Origin: Candidatus Kuenenia stuttgartensis
Lineage (GTDB): Bacteria > Planctomycetota > Planctomycetia > Planctomycetales > Planctomycetaceae
Assembly (NCBI GenBank): GCA_945861975.1
Contig: CAMAXD010000005.1
Coordinates: 1-52,936 of the forward strand
Direction of reading: 5' to 3'
Length of the DNA stretch: 52,936 bases
Of this stretch, positions 10,969 to 19,544 are shown in pieces. The notes under the pieces are model-generated. The model had not been told where the DNA came from. It did not search any database and saw only the letters and a list, made by a program, of their open reading frames with translations. How positions within the stretch are numbered: the first letter of the stretch is position 1; each line of letters starts with the position of its first letter. The translations under genes were made by a program, and so were the position numbers.

Positions 10969-12042
10969 TTACGAGGCACGCTGAATCGCCAGCTGACGCT
11001 CTCCGTCGGTCCGCTCAAACACGACTCGCAACAAGCGTTCAGCAACTGGCGACAATTCCCGTCCGCGACGACGCATGACGACATGGGCCGTCTCGATGGC
11101 CGATTCAAGTGACCAGTCCATCGTCAGTTCACCCCACATCACGCTGCAGAAGGATGGGATGTGTCTGGGCAGCAAACGTCCGCTGGGCAGGACCATCGTC
11201 ATCACGCCGATTGAACTTCCCGTATTGAACATGCTGTCGAGAGAAATCCTGGAGTGATCTCCGATGAATGAACCGACCTTGATGAAGCCTGAGTCCACGA
11301 GTGGCCCCAGCAGAGGAACCTTGACGCTGCTGTAGTCATTCTTAAGGTCCGATGTGGACGACATTGCTCCGATGTTCACCCAAGGGCAAACATAACTATG
11401 GCCGAGGAATCCTTCGTGATACTTGTTCACATCGCCATGCAGGATCGATTCTTCGACTTCTCCTCCAACCCGGCACTGTTCCCCGATTGTCGTGCCACCT
11501 CGAATCAGTGCCCGAAAAATCTGGGAACCGCGACCCACATGGCACGGACTTTCTATTCGAGTAAACGACTGGATTTGGACATCACGATCAATCGACACCG
11601 GACCACGTCGAGCATCAATAACAACATACGGATCGATTGATGCCTGCGAAGAGATGTAGATGTCAGCAGTATCCCCCAGAATCTGAACATGGTCGAAATC
11701 AGGGCGCTGGGAAACTCCTTCGTCGCAGAAGTCTCTGACCAGTTGTCTGGCGTTTTCGTTGATCAGATCGCACGGATAGCGAACAAACTGTCCGTTCGTG
11801 GGCACGATCCGCTGAGTTCCGGCATAGCGTTCCCGCGAGACTTCGGGATCGTTCTCGAAGATCTCTGCAAGCTCTTCTCCTTCACCAGGAATCCAGGCGG
11901 GATGTCCGTCGATGTAGCCAGCTCGATGATTCAAAAAGTCGAGTGAACTCAGCCGACGTTCAGGAAGCCAGCGGCCGTTGATCAGCAGGACCGGCCCTTT
12001 TCGAAGCCAGTCTCGATCATTCACTTTGATTTCCGGCTGCAC
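10969..12042 (-). CDS. GlmU-like sugar nucleotidyl/acetyltransferase lacking its N-terminal domain (probable pseudogene)
   Basis: The visible 357 residues match the C-terminal three quarters of the alternative GlmU family (TIGR03991-type). Shared features are the LLINGRWLP segment, then a left-handed beta-helix of hexapeptide repeats (IDPYVVIDARRGPVSIDRDV, then GTTIGEQCRVGG, then the family's GHSYVCPWVNIGAMSSTSDLKNDY). The frame stays open and family-like upstream of the GTG at 12042 back to 12087 (DVWIRSWLKESY), where a TGA at 12088-12090 stops it. Only 13 bp then remain before the stop of the AAA gene. The usual first 90-100 residues (FED...LTRPxFxLRCG, the nucleotide-binding part) therefore have no room and are absent. 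Intact relatives activate amino sugars for the envelope. This gene is a truncated remnant or an acetyltransferase-only version. Confidence 0.72.
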   Translation of the reverse strand: MQPEIKVNDRDWLRKGPVLLINGRWLPERRLSSLDFLNHRAGYIDGHPAWIPGEGEELAEIFENDPEVSRERYAGTQRIVPTNGQFVRYPCDLINENARQLVRDFCDEGVSQRPDFDHVQILGDTADIYISSQASIDPYVVIDARRGPVSIDRDVQIQSFTRIESPCHVGRGSQIFRALIRGGTTIGEQCRVGGEVEESILHGDVNKYHEGFLGHSYVCPWVNIGAMSSTSDLKNDYSSVKVPLLGPLVDSGFIKVGSFIGDHSRISLDSMFNTGSSIGVMTMVLPSGRLLPRHIPSFCSVMWGELTMDWSLESAIETAHVVMRRRGRELSPVAERLLRVVFERTDGERQLAIQRAS

Positions 12043-12100
12043 TTCTGAATAGGACTCTTTGAGCCACGACCGGATCCAGACGTCTTTTCAACACACACAC

Positions 12101-13537
12101 TCATCCGATCTCGTACGTCACAACTCCATGGCGCTGAGCCCGGCTGATACGGTCTGTCGCGTAAAGCCCGGCCAGAACAAACTCAACACACGATGCCCTG
12201 ACCGCAGAGTTTTCTGAAGCGTTCAGTTCAAAGGCTTTATCCCAGATCGGCGGGACTCGCTTCAGCAGCGTTTCATAGTGATCACTGGGAAGCATATCAC
12301 CAACCTCAATCTTGACGCCTTTGGAGAAGATCTGAGAGATCGCTTCGAGTCCATGCTGCTCAACGTACTCTGCGAACACACTCTTTATGGCTTCAGCGAT
12401 GACTGCATCCAGAACCTGACGTTCGCTCATCTGATGACTGCTCATCAAATCGATCTCAAGCTTTCCAAGCGATGATGAGTACAGATGTCCGAGATCACTG
12501 ATTCGTGGTACCGCTGGCTTTTCACCCAGTACAGCTCCTCTGCGACGAGCACTGGCGATCATCGTGTGATAATTTGCAATACTGAACCGCGCGCTGACGC
12601 CGGAAGTCTGATCGATGTAACGACTCTTTCTTGCGCTACGGCTGATTTCTTCGATAATTTGTTTCATGAAGAAGGGCACAACGACAGGGAAGTCACCATC
12701 GAGCGGAACATCACATTCCTGCTCCATGATCTGGATCCCGGAGTCACGATCGTAAGGATAATGAGTCTGAATCAGGCTGCCGATGCGGTCCTTCAACTGC
12801 GGAATCACTTTTCCGCTGCGGTTGTAGGTCGCCGGATTCGCAGAGAACAGGATCATCACATCCAGATCAAACTGAATGGGGTAACCACGAATCTGCACAT
12901 CTCGTTCTTCAAGGATATTGAACAGGCCGACCTGCACGAGTTCATCCAGTTCGGGTAGCTCGTTCATCGCGAAGAGCCCTCGATGCATTCGGGGAATCAG
13001 CCCGAAGTGCAAAGCCTCCTCAGCCGACATGCTGGTTCCTCCTGCCAGCCGCGCAGGATCAATTTCACCGATGATGTCGGCGAATTTTGTTCCAGGGGCG
13101 AGCCGCTCAGCGTATCGGTCTTCACGCGACCACCAGGCAATGGGAATCTGGTCTGGAGACTTTTCGGCAATGCAACGTTTGCCTTGAGAGGTAATAGGCT
13201 TGAAGGGATCCTCGTGAACCGGGCAGCCCGGCAGATCAAGATACGGGATCGCGTCATCAAGAAAACGAGGCAGGGCACGCATCATGCGGCTCTTGCCCTG
13301 ACCCTTTTCGCCAAGAAATAAAATGTCGTGTCCCGCCAGCAGCGCAAGGCTGATTTCGGGGATAACGGTGTTTTCGTAGCCCAGAATGCCAGGGAATAGA
13401 TCCCTGCCTGATGCGAGCATTTTGAGGAAGTTATCGCGGACTTCCGCTTTGACAGATCTTGAAAGCCAGCCGCTGGCCTGAAGTTCTGCCAGTGTCGCGG
13501 GGCGATTATGTGTTGCGGGGTTGGCCGGCTGAGACAT
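12101..13537 (-). CDS. MoxR/Mg-chelatase-I-like AAA ATPase
   Basis: A 478-residue AAA ATPase starting at the ATG at 13537. Walker A is GEKGQGKS (residues 76-83) and a Walker B-like strand is [13 protein letters not shown] (about 185-197). Sensor 1 is [10 protein letters not shown] (231-240), and [11 protein letters not shown] follows as expected for the arginine region. The [20 protein letters not shown] head and the C-terminal helical domain resemble the family usually annotated in planctomycetes as magnesium chelatase or sigma-54-interacting. Such proteins act as oligomeric chaperones, often with a VWA partner. No VWA gene is adjacent; the nearest is the BatA protein at 31682. The gene ends 13 bp before the point where the truncated GlmU-like frame opens. 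Confidence 0.8.
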   Translation of the reverse strand: MSQPANPATHNRPATLAELQASGWLSRSVKAEVRDNFLKMLASGRDLFPGILGYENTVIPEISLALLAGHDILFLGEKGQGKSRMMRALPRFLDDAIPYLDLPGCPVHEDPFKPITSQGKRCIAEKSPDQIPIAWWSREDRYAERLAPGTKFADIIGEIDPARLAGGTSMSAEEALHFGLIPRMHRGLFAMNELPELDELVQVGLFNILEERDVQIRGYPIQFDLDVMILFSANPATYNRSGKVIPQLKDRIGSLIQTHYPYDRDSGIQIMEQECDVPLDGDFPVVVPFFMKQIIEEISRSARKSRYIDQTSGVSARFSIANYHTMIASARRRGAVLGEKPAVPRISDLGHLYSSSLGKLEIDLMSSHQMSERQVLDAVIAEAIKSVFAEYVEQHGLEAISQIFSKGVKIEVGDMLPSDHYETLLKRVPPIWDKAFELNASENSAVRASCVEFVLAGLYATDRISRAQRHGVVTYEIG

Positions 13538-13739
13538 CGAGGATCTGTTCCTGACGAAGAATCGGTTCTGCAGGGTTAACGGAGTGAGACATTATTGACT
13601 GCTGCAGCCCGGTGAACAGTCAGGTCGTCAAAAATAGTGTTGTCGTCGTTCTTAAAAGCGATTTTTCAAACCCAGGTGGAGGTTGAAATTTCTGGCGTAA
13701 ACGCACCATTAAGCTACGAAAACGCGGATTCTTCAGTGC

Positions 13740-15287
13740 TCAACGTGGTCGAGCTGAAATTGTGGGCCACGGGACAGCTTTCAGCCAGGTGAAAGCGGCG
13801 AGCAATGTCCATAAGACAACAGGAATCAACATCGCGAGTCCTGCGAGACTCATGAGCGACTCCGTGCGGCCATAATGCATTTCATTGTACAGACGTGTTA
13901 CGACAGGTTCGAGCTGAACAGGTCTGAGAATTGATGCCGTTGTGACATCCCAGAAACACCACTGAGCAATCACCAGCCCGCACAGCAGCCAGCGGAAGGT
14001 CGTCATTCTCCAGAAGATCATGGACACTCGCTGACGAATTTCCGGGTGCGGAGAACTCATCAACAGTGAAGCAGAATGCAATGATGATCGTTCCATCATC
14101 TGATTCATCATCGCGACAAGTGCGAAGGATCTGGGGAGAATCGCCATGGACTGCCCCAGTAACATGGGTAGCCAGGTATCGTAAAGAGGCCGCAGGAGAC
14201 TGTGCTGAAAAGCGACCAACAGAAGCAGGCTAAGCACCAGCGAGCCGATCAATCCGGGCAGAAGCAACAGCAAGAGCAGTTTTTGATGCAGAGGTTGATG
14301 AGATTGATTTCGGCCATGAGGTTTTGATGTCGCCTGCATCATCCCGGCCAGGTTAATCGCCAGTGCGGCTGCAGCGACAGCAAAACCCGTCGAGGTCAGA
14401 ATTTGCTCTGCCGCCATTTGAAACATATCCGGGTTGCTCAGCAAGGCCCGCAATCCACGCAAAGCGCTGAATAGATTTACGGAAAGTGGCCAGAGGAGAA
14501 ACAACCCAATCCCAGGCAATAGACAGCACAAACTCAGCAGTCGATTCGGCTGGTGTCTGGAAGAATCCGGATGCGATGTCAAAGAAGGGACAGCCGCTTT
14601 CGGCGCATGTCGCAGCAGCATCCATAAAGCGGGAGACAGCAGGATCAGTTCGATGAAAAGTGGACCAGAAATCATTCTGACCGAGTCGCTCAGTGGTTGG
14701 CGATCGGCGTGGGCATCAAACAACCAAACGGACCATGTGACAGGGTATCGATCGATCTGCATCAGCGCGGCTGTTTCAAATTCCTGAAACGACGTCAAGG
14801 CCATGATGCTCCATGCGATCAAACTGGATCTCCAGCGGCCGGTCAGCCGCAGCATCAGCCATCCCTGCCTCCATTGCATCATCGTGGGTGAACAGGATTG
14901 TCGGGAGGAGTTCGACGGTCTCAAAGAGTCCCAGGCGTGCAGAGACTCCCGGCTGACCGACGACCGAGTCACCATCTGTCTGACGGCAACTCCAAAGGCC
15001 GTGGATCGCGCTACGAGCAGCAATAGATACAGGAACTCTGTGGAGAAAGCGGCGAGCAGGCGTGGTGTCCCCTGACTCAGTTGCGTGGCTGTCAGACGGT
15101 AGTTAAATCCAATCAGCAGTTCTGGCACGAAGAACGGAAGAACAGCGAAGAACATCCAGAGCCGGCGTGAGCGAGTGGTCGTGGAGCACTCAAGTTGTTT
15201 GGTCAGGGCCGCAACGGGCACGAGGGCTATGCTGGCCACAAACACGCAGCGAATGAGAGACCAAAACAACGATTCGGTAAGTGTCAT
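13740..15287 (-). CDS. ABC transporter permease, iron(III)/thiamine type
   Basis: A 515-residue polytopic membrane protein that begins MTLTESLFWSLIRCVFVASIALVPVAAL and carries about ten to twelve hydrophobic segments. They fall in two halves separated by a charged, Pro/Ser-rich central loop (about residues 240-260). This two-module layout fits FbpB/SfuB-type binding-protein-dependent permeases. The EAA-loop region is not well conserved to my eye (LMSSPHPEIRQRVSMIFWR in the second half is the best candidate). The start lies 10 bp downstream of the binding-protein stop, so the two genes form one transcription unit. No ABC ATPase follows: the next gene downstream is the MoxR-like ATPase, which is not of the ABC class. 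Confidence 0.75.
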   Translation of the reverse strand: MTLTESLFWSLIRCVFVASIALVPVAALTKQLECSTTTRSRRLWMFFAVLPFFVPELLIGFNYRLTATQLSQGTPRLLAAFSTEFLYLLLLVARSTAFGVAVRQMVTRSSVSRESLHAWDSLRPSNSSRQSCSPTMMQWRQGWLMLRLTGRWRSSLIAWSIMALTSFQEFETAALMQIDRYPVTWSVWLFDAHADRQPLSDSVRMISGPLFIELILLSPALWMLLRHAPKAAVPSLTSHPDSSRHQPNRLLSLCCLLPGIGLFLLWPLSVNLFSALRGLRALLSNPDMFQMAAEQILTSTGFAVAAAALAINLAGMMQATSKPHGRNQSHQPLHQKLLLLLLLPGLIGSLVLSLLLLVAFQHSLLRPLYDTWLPMLLGQSMAILPRSFALVAMMNQMMERSSLHSASLLMSSPHPEIRQRVSMIFWRMTTFRWLLCGLVIAQWCFWDVTTASILRPVQLEPVVTRLYNEMHYGRTESLMSLAGLAMLIPVVLWTLLAAFTWLKAVPWPTISARPR

Positions 15288-15297
15288 GCCCTGGAAT

Positions 15298-16335
15298 TCA
15301 CTTTCCGGAATACTCCTGAGACAACCAGTTCAGTACTTCCTGATCATGTTGTGCTGCACCGTCAAGAGAAACTCCTTCGGCCGCCCATTTCAGTAAAGGC
15401 TGAAGATCAGCAGGCAAAAGAGTTTCGTTGACAGGCCCCAGTGGGATCTGCCTTGAGGCCGAATTTGCCAGCATGATCTCGACTTCTTCGGAGATCAGAT
15501 AGCGAATAAATTTGTCTGCCAATTCCGGATTTGGGCAACCTCGGATTTTAGCAACGCTGTTTGGCAGGCAGATCGTTTTCCCCGATCTTAGTCGCACAGG
15601 GAGCATTTTGACCGGCTTGCCCTGATCCATGGCGATGAACACATCATCAGAATCAGTGAATCCAAACAGGCAGGCTCCTTCCGCGACGAGATCTTTGACG
15701 GCCCCGTTTCCGCGAGCCTCGCGGATGCCTCGATCACGCAGAGAGCGGTGCCACGATTTGAGTTCCTCAAATCCCCACTCTTCACAGAGAACGGCGTAAT
15801 GTGAGAGGGTAGTTCCGAAGAGCGGAACCGCAATCGCAGCCTGTGAGAGTGAATCGGCTTTCATCGCGCTTTCGACAGCATCCTCTCTGGCCGACATCAG
15901 GCTCGTGTTGACAATGTAGACGCGCAGCCGCGCGGCAAAGCCTGCCCACTGATTGTCCGGATCCTTGAACTGTTGTGGAATCCTTGCAAAGAGGGATGCA
16001 TCACAAGTTTCAAGAACACTCTCATTCTTCAGTCGAATGGTACCCAGTGTCTGATTGTTCCAGAAGACATCACATCGAGGCCGATCTTTCTCAGCGATCA
16101 ACAGATTTGTGAGTCCCAGAGACTTATTGGCCTCTTCGTCATAACGAACCTGTACGCGAATCCCGGTTCGTTGTTCGAAGTTGCGAATGATGGAATCCGC
16201 AAAGATCGAATCATGAGCGCAGTAAACGACAAGCGTCCCGGACTTATCGCTTTGTGAGTTCAGAAACAGAGGTAAAGCCACCGCTACTAACAGGATGGCA
16301 GTGAGAACGGGAAGGCGGTTTGAGTAGTATGCCAT
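15298..16335 (-). CDS. ABC transporter extracellular substrate-binding protein (Fe3+-type)
   Basis: A 345-residue protein. The frame is open further upstream, but the ATG at 16335 gives MAYYSNRLPVLTAILLVAVALPLFL, a signal/anchor sequence, whereas the upstream 55 residues are Arg-rich and unlike a signal peptide. The mature part begins LVVYCAHDSIFADSIIRNFEQRTG, the classical start of Fe3+/spermidine-type binding proteins (SBP class 1/6), and contains CDVFWNNQ and GLTNLLIAEK, the usual hinge-side motifs. It should deliver a metal or small anion to the permease encoded 10 bp downstream. The substrate cannot be decided from sequence. Confidence 0.83.
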   Translation of the reverse strand: MAYYSNRLPVLTAILLVAVALPLFLNSQSDKSGTLVVYCAHDSIFADSIIRNFEQRTGIRVQVRYDEEANKSLGLTNLLIAEKDRPRCDVFWNNQTLGTIRLKNESVLETCDASLFARIPQQFKDPDNQWAGFAARLRVYIVNTSLMSAREDAVESAMKADSLSQAAIAVPLFGTTLSHYAVLCEEWGFEELKSWHRSLRDRGIREARGNGAVKDLVAEGACLFGFTDSDDVFIAMDQGKPVKMLPVRLRSGKTICLPNSVAKIRGCPNPELADKFIRYLISEEVEIMLANSASRQIPLGPVNETLLPADLQPLLKWAAEGVSLDGAAQHDQEVLNWLSQEYSGK

Positions 16336-16514
16336 GACGATTGCTGGCCTCGGAAGACAGTCAGGTCCCCGGCGAGTGCGTCGCACACGATCTATTTCTG
16401 ATCGAGGCGTCCCGGGAGTCTTGCGGCCGCGTGGCCCGAACCGGACCGTCGCTGAGTTGGAAATCGGTGTTCCCAGGACGGACCTGTGAACACCGTGCAA
16501 AATTCAGAATGCCA

Positions 16515-17216
16515 TTACTTTGCTGGAGCTGGCTCTTCAGCCGCAGGCGCAGCGCTGGACGGTACTGGAGCGTCGCCTGCCGGGGTTTCACTCGCAGGGG
16601 CTTCAGCCGGCACACTGTTTTCAGCAGCGGCCGGGGTTTCAGCGGGCGAAGGGGAATCGGAGGACACAGGCTCGTCTTCCATCGGAGGTCTTTCACTCTT
16701 TCCACCTCCGGTATCTGGTCTGCCGCCCATTCCCATCCCGGGACCTCCCATGCCGCCGCCCATCATGCCAGAAGCTTCAACTCCTGAGTCGGCAGTCCCG
16801 TCAATCGATGGATCAGATTTGGCGATGCTGTCTGTTTCATCGGAAGCGAAGAACGCCATGGCCATGGGCTTTTCTTCGTTGGTGGCGACAATGGTAAGCT
16901 TCGGACTGGTCTGTCCCATCAGAGGTCTGAGAAAGCTGTACCATTCATAGTGGTAGTAAGTATCAGTACCATGGTTTTCAATGGTTTCTTTAGGAGCCAG
17001 TGAGATCATTCCGCGAGCATCTTCAAGCGAAAGGTCAGTGAACTCTCCATCGTTTGATTTCGCGGCCAGTGATTTTCCGGACATCATTTGCCCAAATCCC
17101 GCGCGGAGTTCAATGGCACACACGACGCCCACAACCAGTAAGAGAATCAGCGAAGCAACGGTGCGAATGGGCGAAACTTTGGGGCTCTTCGCCGACTTTG
17201 GTTTTACGTCAGCCAT
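16515..17216 (-). CDS. Single-pass membrane protein with Gly/Met-rich and Pro/Ala-rich tail
   Basis: I do not recognise a named family. The ATG at 17216 gives MADVKPKSAKSPKVSPIRT, a basic head, followed by one membrane helix (VASLILLLVVGVVCAI, about residues 20-36). A compact domain follows (about 50-130, with TYYHYEWYSFLRPL and PKLTIVATNEEKPMAM), then a low-complexity tail with GMMGGGMGGPGMGMGG and Ala/Pro/Glu repeats ending EEPAPAK. An upstream GTG at 17270 is possible but gives no better N-terminus. Similar small proteins with a tail of this kind are common next to envelope genes in planctomycetes. Whether it belongs with the downstream ABC genes (180-bp gap) is not clear. Confidence 0.6.
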   Translation of the reverse strand: MADVKPKSAKSPKVSPIRTVASLILLLVVGVVCAIELRAGFGQMMSGKSLAAKSNDGEFTDLSLEDARGMISLAPKETIENHGTDTYYHYEWYSFLRPLMGQTSPKLTIVATNEEKPMAMAFFASDETDSIAKSDPSIDGTADSGVEASGMMGGGMGGPGMGMGGRPDTGGGKSERPPMEDEPVSSDSPSPAETPAAAENSVPAEAPASETPAGDAPVPSSAAPAAEEPAPAK

Positions 17217-17321
17217 GAAAATCTCCCGGAATAAACGAATTGAACGAGAAAGACAGACAATTCCCCACAATACTCATCGTCTGGACGGTTGTCACCCGTA
17301 CATGGCGGATAGCGATCACGG

Positions 17322-17362
17322 AATTTCCGCATTTATTCCTGTGTAATTTCCGCATTTATTCC
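17322..17362. repeat. Short tandem duplication, 18-bp unit
   Basis: The 18-bp unit AATTTCCGCATTTATTCC occurs at 17322-17339 and again, identical, at 17345-17362 (23-bp period). It lies in the divergent intergenic region between the membrane protein and the EF-hand gene, 143 bp before the latter's start. Two copies at this spacing could be an operator, but they may equally be a recent slippage duplication. Confidence 0.6.
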
Positions 17363-17504
17363 CGTGATAAAGGCGGCGTTCTGGCCAGCAGTCTGATCAA
17401 AGTGGGGATCCCGGTCATTGCAAACGATCACCTGGATTCAATGCCGCGTCTTTGATAGCCTGAATCGTGTAAAACTCAGACCACCTGAATTCAAGGAGAG
17501 CTGT

Positions 17505-19463
17505 ATGGGATTGCTTCAAGCGGGCATCGGTCACGTCTGTCGTCTGCTGATTGCTGCGGCAATCCTCGTTGATGATTCTCAGCAGGGGTATGCTCAGCCT
17601 CCCAGCCTCCGATTGAAACCGCCCGTCGCAAATGACGACAATCCACTCAAGGCGGCTTTTGTTGATCGTGACATTGACGCCAGCGGAGGGCTCAGTGAAG
17701 CCGAATACGTAGCCGATTCACAACCCGACCTTGTGAGACGGAAGCGAGATTTCGCGGTGTTTGATTTCGACGCAGACCAGCAGTTGTCCCTGGATGAGTT
17801 TCTGACAATTCCGATGGGCCAAAGTGAAAACCATCGAGGTGTCATCAATGATCCGGTCATTCGCATTGCCGAGTCGAGACTGACCGGGATGCTCGAGCAA
17901 TGGGGCCAGTGGGACAAAAACTCAGATACGACGTTGGATCGAGAAGAGTTCACAGCGGGCCGAATTGCCGCAGGGATCCCGGGGCTTCAGAATGCTGACT
18001 TCAGTATGTGGGATCAGGATCGAGACGCGAAGATTTCCACAGACGAAGTCGCTCGAACAATGGAACTGGCTTATGGTATTCGTACGCCAGCGGGTGATCT
18101 GCTTCGCAACAACGCCGGGCGAGTTGTCGACTGGATCACATTTCGTGGTCTCAAAGTCGACGGAAATGGAATGGTCAGCAAGGCAGATTATTTTGAAGCA
18201 CTCGGCGGTGCAGAGAATAAAGAAGGCTGGTTCAGTTCAATCGACAAGAACCTCGACGGTCAATTTGACTTTGCCGAATTCGCTCAGGGAGACCACCGTA
18301 CGGATCCCGTTCAGACGTTCCTGAACCTGGATACAGATCTGAATGGTGTATTGTCCCGCGCGGAGATTGATACGCTGCCTTCTGACTGGAAGAAGATGGC
18401 TTTGTTTGCATTCGCCGGATTCGATGACAATCACGACGGTGCGATTTCGCTTTCCGAGTATCAGTTGATGCCTCAGTGCAATCTTCTGGCATCATGGATG
18501 AGCGCGGTGGATACCAATGATGATGGTCTGTTGCTGCAGTTTCGGTTGCTGCCGGGAATTCCGCTGGCCGCTCTTTCGGCAGAGTACTTCCAGCGTCTGG
18601 ATCTTGATCACGACAAAGCATTGTCGCTCAATGAGTTTTCCTTTGTGACGAATTATCGCCCACCGGCCGAGATTCGAATCCAGTATGTAGACGGACGCCG
18701 GAAGGCCATTACCTTCCCGGGCTACGGATTCGTTTGTTCCCCGGAAATTTCACCCGATAACAAATGGGTCGCTGTCGATGGCTGGGAGCGAAATCAGTCC
18801 AATACCGACGCTCATGTTCTGGTGGCCAGTCTTGAAACAGAGGAGATCCGAGATCTGGGGATCGGCTGTATGCCCAATTGGTCTGCGGATGGAAAACAGA
18901 TCGCGTATTGCCGATATGGCGAAGGAGTCTTCATTCGCAGTTTCGAGGAAGGCTCGGATGAAGAAGAACTGATTGATCCTGCCGGCTGGGCGATCCAGTT
19001 CTCAGCCGATGCGTTGCATGTGGCCTACGTCAAACGAAATGATCTCGTCATTCGGAATATCGCGACGGGCGAACCGCGTGCGGTCTTTGCTGCTGGCGAC
19101 AATCCTTATCGGTATATTGAACACAACATCGAGTGGTCTCCTGACTCATCGAAGATTGTCTTTCGAGGACATCGCAAAAATGGAGAAATAGATATCGCCA
19201 CGATTTCGACCGCGGCGAACGGACCCGATCTAATAGTTTGCTGCAATGGTGCCGATGTGGCACCGGACTTCGCTTGGCAGCCGGATGGTCAAAAAGTCCT
19301 TTTCCCGCGACAGATTGCAGGACAATTAAGCCAAATCTATGAGGTGACTGCGGAGAAAGACCAGCAGCCAGTTCGCTATGCGTTCCAGCCGGAAGATCGC
19401 GGCAATAGCGGGCTCGATTGGTCTCGCGATGGTAAAGTATTTTCATTCATGAGCGACAAGTAG
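17505..19463 (+). CDS. Exported EF-hand repeat protein fused to a TolB/PD40-like beta-propeller
   Basis: A 652-residue protein. AAGGAG ends 7 nt before the ATG at 17505 and decides the start over the upstream candidate at 17418; a signal peptide follows (VCRLLIAAAILVDDSQQGYAQ). Residues about 53-380 carry some ten EF-hand-like calcium loops, for example DFDADQQLSLDEF, DKNLDGQFDFAEF and DDNHDGAISLSEY. Residues about 404-652 hold five or six propeller blades of the PD40/TolB type (SPDNKWVAVD, SADGKQIAY, SPDSSKIVF, QPDGQKVLF, SRDGKVFSF). EF-hand arrays on exported proteins are frequent in planctomycetes and presumably use periplasmic calcium. The fusion to a propeller suggests a Ca-dependent binding protein, which is inference. 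One EF loop (DTNDDGLLLQFRL) is degenerate. Confidence 0.78.
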   Translation: MGLLQAGIGHVCRLLIAAAILVDDSQQGYAQPPSLRLKPPVANDDNPLKAAFVDRDIDASGGLSEAEYVADSQPDLVRRKRDFAVFDFDADQQLSLDEFLTIPMGQSENHRGVINDPVIRIAESRLTGMLEQWGQWDKNSDTTLDREEFTAGRIAAGIPGLQNADFSMWDQDRDAKISTDEVARTMELAYGIRTPAGDLLRNNAGRVVDWITFRGLKVDGNGMVSKADYFEALGGAENKEGWFSSIDKNLDGQFDFAEFAQGDHRTDPVQTFLNLDTDLNGVLSRAEIDTLPSDWKKMALFAFAGFDDNHDGAISLSEYQLMPQCNLLASWMSAVDTNDDGLLLQFRLLPGIPLAALSAEYFQRLDLDHDKALSLNEFSFVTNYRPPAEIRIQYVDGRRKAITFPGYGFVCSPEISPDNKWVAVDGWERNQSNTDAHVLVASLETEEIRDLGIGCMPNWSADGKQIAYCRYGEGVFIRSFEEGSDEEELIDPAGWAIQFSADALHVAYVKRNDLVIRNIATGEPRAVFAAGDNPYRYIEHNIEWSPDSSKIVFRGHRKNGEIDIATISTAANGPDLIVCCNGADVAPDFAWQPDGQKVLFPRQIAGQLSQIYEVTAEKDQQPVRYAFQPEDRGNSGLDWSRDGKVFSFMSDK

Positions 19464-19544
19464 ATCCTGGAATCGCATCCCGGATGCACGGCACCGCGCA
19501 TCCGCCTGATAACATACGTTTCTAACCCCGTTTGAGTTTCTCGC

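Noticed and set aside
12091-12100. ACACACACAC microsatellite
   Set aside because: Five dinucleotide units are too few to be notable; it only fills the gap between two genes.
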